Shown: positions 39,826 to 41,667 of the stretch, piece after piece
Layout of the letters: each line of letters begins with the position of its first letter
Numbering within the stretch: position 1 is the stretch's first letter
Origin: a virus
Reading direction: 5' to 3' (one strand)
IMG/VR virus record: IMGVR_UViG_3300033149_007232
Coordinates: 1 to 41,667 of that record
Length of the DNA stretch: 41,667 nucleotides
Position numbers and translations under genes: made by a program
The notes under the pieces: generated by a model
What the model was told of the DNA's origin: nothing
Database searches by the model: none
Seen by the model: only the letters and a program-made list of their open reading frames with translations

Positions 39826-40314
39826 TTATGTCCAATCGCCGTAAATCGAAAGGCTCACCATGTTGATCCCATAGGCTGTCTCGACACAAGGCTGCAGATA
39901 ATAACCCGCCGTCAATGTTGTAGTCCAGCCTGTAAAAGTTGTTGTCTCGTATCTCGTCCCAGTATCGAGCTTGAGAGGGCTACTGCCGCAAATCGAGCCC
40001 GAAGGAGAAAATGAATAGTCGGAAAAGCTGTAGGCATGCAGGTTGATTTGCACGCTGCCTGTGGGCTTAACAAGAATACGCGCTCTGGAGATAGAGAACC
40101 TGTTCGGAAGCTCCTTCGGCGGTTGGTAGCCCACAGGAAGCGAGGTAACGATCTGCCACTGCATGCTCCAGATACCAAGTCCCGCTGGTCCTGTATGCCC
40201 TGTGGGACCTGTGTAGCCTCGAGGCCCCGGCGGTCCGTAGTCTCCTGGAGGTCCTGTATATCCAGTAGGTCCTGTTGGCCCAGTCGGTCCAGTTGGTCCA
40301 GTCACAACAGACAC
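39826..40314 (-). CDS. Collagen-like fibre protein
   Basis: A 162-residue protein starting at GTG 40314 with GGAGGG upstream. Residues about 6-46 are Gly-X-Y repeats ([19 protein letters not shown], then a break at GDY and more repeats), as in phage fibre proteins with collagen-like triple helices. The C-terminal domain (about 78-162) is homologous to that of the 160-residue protein at 41079-41561: 'GS(V/I)Q(I/V)', 'SICG(S/A)SPL', 'GWTT.L..G'. Probably a trimeric surface fibre. Confidence 0.8.
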   Translation of the reverse strand: MSVVTGPTGPTGPTGPTGYTGPPGDYGPPGPRGYTGPTGHTGPAGLGIWSMQWQIVTSLPVGYQPPKELPNRFSISRARILVKPTGSVQINLHAYSFSDYSFSPSGSICGSSPLKLDTGTRYETTTFTGWTTTLTAGYYLQPCVETAYGINMVSLSIYGDWT

Positions 40315-40329
40315 AGCCTGCTCCCTCCA

Positions 40330-41079
40330 TTATGACAGGTATTTGAAACCTCGCTGAATATTCCAGTTGTATTGATATTGGCGTATCCACGTTCGCCAGA
40401 TCTGATCATAATATTGAGCGAGCGCAAGATAGTCCTTGGCCTTAGCTTTGTCCTGCACAACAAGACCCTCGGCCCGATAAGGCATGTCTGCTCTGATGTA
40501 ATGAAGTGCCCTGCGTCTGAGAGCCTTGGCAATAGTTCCGCATTTCCAGTAGTAGACGTGATCCTGCGGGAAGGTCGACTCTGTGAACGTTCTGTGCCCG
40601 CCTATATCCGGCAGGCCGTTAAACTCATCGAGCGCCTCCCTGCGAGCCTCGTAAAGTAGCCAGTCGGGAAATTCCTCATCTTCGAGCAGCGGATTGTCGG
40701 CTGACAGATCCCACAGGGCGGCCCGGATAGCATCAATCGTAAGAACCTCATCGCCGGAAAGGAGCGTCAAAGTAATAGGGTCGCTCTTGACTATTCTTGT
40801 CGTGAGATCTGCCGTGACCTGCCCTCTATAGACGCCTGATGCTGCTGTATCGGCATCGTCGATTGTGACGGTAGCGGTATTGCTGCTCTTCGTAAAGTCG
40901 GAATCGCTTTTGGTAATACTTCCAAGCTCGAGCGTGAGCGTAGCAGAGCTAATATCGAGCGGTGTGCCGTCGGAACGTTCGACAAACTCGAAGGTGAGGG
41001 GGAACTTCTCGCCCGTATAGCGCGTTAGCTCGGTAAGCGCTACATCTTCCGATCCTACGCTAACCGTTATGGTTGGCAT
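40330..41079 (-). CDS. Ig-like domain fused to head-tail adaptor
   Basis: A 249-residue protein. Residues 1-105 are an Ig-like/BppU-type beta domain (FPLTFEFVERSDGTPLDISS; TATVTIDDADTAASGVYRGQ). Residues about 108-249 are a helical domain (FPDWLLYEARREALDEFNGL; KAKDYLALAQYYDQIWRTWI) of the kind used by head-tail adaptors that sit under the portal ring. Stop and start overlap as TGATG with the fibre-like gene before it. The fusion of the two parts is unusual, and the functional label is an inference from pattern. Confidence 0.6.
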   Translation of the reverse strand: MPTITVSVGSEDVALTELTRYTGEKFPLTFEFVERSDGTPLDISSATLTLELGSITKSDSDFTKSSNTATVTIDDADTAASGVYRGQVTADLTTRIVKSDPITLTLLSGDEVLTIDAIRAALWDLSADNPLLEDEEFPDWLLYEARREALDEFNGLPDIGGHRTFTESTFPQDHVYYWKCGTIAKALRRRALHYIRADMPYRAEGLVVQDKAKAKDYLALAQYYDQIWRTWIRQYQYNWNIQRGFKYLS

Positions 41080-41561
41080 CAGCTACCGATCCTCACTTTG
41101 AGACTGACGACGCATCGCGTGACCGTGCTTGCGGAATCCACGTTAAAGATCAAAATATCGCCCTCCGACAGCTGAGTCGTCCATCCCGACAGCGTAGTGT
41201 CTTTCGTTTTTCTGCCGGAAGAGACCGAAAGCGGGGAAGCGCCACAAATGCTGGAAGAGCTTGGAAAGTCCGCGTAGGTCGTCTTCTCGATATCGACCTG
41301 AATGCTACCGTCCACATCACAAAGCAAAGAGCCTTCGAGGATCGTTGCGGGCCAAGGAACAACAGCCATCGCACAGCCGGTCGCCGGCGTAAGAGCAGAG
41401 CCTCCGCCATCCAGAACGATATTTATCATCGCTCCGGTGACCGGCCCTGTGTGGATCGCCGAGAATGGGATCCGGTAGTTCGAACCGGATCGAGCCACAA
41501 CAAAGCTATCCGAGCCTTGCGGTGTTGATTGTGTTAGCGCGCTTATTTTTTTGTCAGCCAT
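41079..41561 (-). CDS. Fibre-like protein
   Basis: A 160-residue protein. The front (KKISALTQSTPQGSDSFVVA, with RSGSNYRIPFSAI) is the common opening of phage tail-fibre or virion-surface proteins. The C-terminal domain (about 76-160) is homologous to that of the collagen-like protein at 39826-40314. GGAG precedes the ATG. The two genes flank the adaptor-type gene, so they could be parallel fibres or an assembly pair. Confidence 0.65.
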   Translation of the reverse strand: MADKKISALTQSTPQGSDSFVVARSGSNYRIPFSAIHTGPVTGAMINIVLDGGGSALTPATGCAMAVVPWPATILEGSLLCDVDGSIQVDIEKTTYADFPSSSSICGASPLSVSSGRKTKDTTLSGWTTQLSEGDILIFNVDSASTVTRCVVSLKVRIGS

Positions 41562-41587
41562 CGATTCTTACTCCAGCTATAGCTTGG

Positions 41588-41667
41588 CTACTCTAGAAGC
41601 ACTTTGCCTCCATCCTCGAGCAAAAGATGGTCACCGTCCTCAAGCAGAAGGCTGTCTGCGCCCACAG
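41588..41667 (-). CDS. C-terminus of an LLLEDG-motif virion protein (partial)
   Basis: Only the last 26 codons are inside the window. They end at TAG 41590-41588 and read ADSLLLEDGDHLLLEDGG, then KVLLE. The repeated LLLEDG motif is common at the ends of phage structural proteins in environmental genomes. I cannot say more about the protein. 26 bases separate it from the next start. Confidence 0.6.
   Translation of the reverse strand, partial: VGADSLLLEDGDHLLLEDGGKVLLE

Noticed and set aside
40190-40314. Short tandem repeats as a CRISPR-like or other DNA repeat array.
   Set aside because: The repeats follow the Gly-Pro-Thr codon period of the collagen-like protein; there are no spacers.
1-41667. 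The two cut genes at the ends could be one gene of a circular genome.
   Set aside because: Joining base 41667 to base 1 does not keep the reading frame of the left gene into the LLLEDG frame, and it meets a stop within a few codons. No terminal repeat is visible.

Overview
The window reads as about 41.7 kb of a tailed bacteriophage genome (Caudoviricetes, probably a contractile-tailed myovirus). It is cut at both ends: a gene runs off the left edge and another enters from the right edge. Coding density is very high, with many 1-4 base stop/start overlaps (ATGA, GTGA, TAATG), strong AGGAGG-type ribosome binding sites and several GTG starts and one TTG start. All but one gene lie on the minus strand; the exception is the terminase large subunit. 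I see no integrase, CRISPR array, tRNA or rRNA. The sequence does not name the host. A predicted lipoprotein and bacterial-type promoters point to a bacterium.

Layout in the direction of minus-strand transcription (right to left). (1) 41667-26224, virion genes: a partial LLLEDG-motif protein, fibre-like proteins (one with collagen-like repeats), an Ig-like/head-tail adaptor fusion, neck and tail genes, a baseplate-hub candidate, a phage sigma factor, a lipoprotein with membrane segments, a 978-residue spike/tail-tip protein, and small cysteine-rich proteins. (2) 26227-24050: a well-formed sigma70-type promoter with a perfect palindrome at its start point, followed by three genes and a terminator. 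(3) 24054-23903: a non-coding block with a minus-strand promoter-like element, a large hairpin and a terminator, next to the 3' end of the plus-strand terminase gene (22201-23889). (4) 22137-3034: a small membrane protein, then DUF932, SbcD/Mre11, SbcC/Rad50, a UvsW-like helicase, DnaB, primase, a uracil-DNA-glycosylase-like/PolA fusion, an SSB candidate, a RecA-like ATPase, a ParB-like HTH protein and finally a portal protein with a zinc ribbon, closed by a terminator at 2980-3007. (5) 2959-1: small genes including RNase H, a glutaredoxin and an HTH protein that could be the small terminase.

The replication genes form a nearly complete phage replisome and recombination set: helicase, primase, polymerase, probable SSB, RecA, Mre11/Rad50, a branch-migration helicase and RNase H for primer removal. 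The packaging and virion genes are unusually scattered. TerL is alone on the opposite strand, and portal sits at the end of the replication operon. No major capsid protein or long tape measure is recognisable.

The most novel signals are regulatory. Two non-coding sites 8 kb apart (24018-24054 and 32101-32137) carry the same promoter-like element: identical CTAAAT and TATAGT boxes 17 bases apart, with TATAGT continuing as TATAGTAAAGTGAG. Each is followed by about 90-120 bases of strongly structured sequence ending in an intrinsic terminator. They look like two small phage RNA genes (or one RNA gene and one regulated leader), possibly driven by the phage's own sigma factor. Separately, the palindrome ACCCAAATTTGGGT occurs twice intact and once as a half, always at a 3' gene end, which suggests a dispersed operator.
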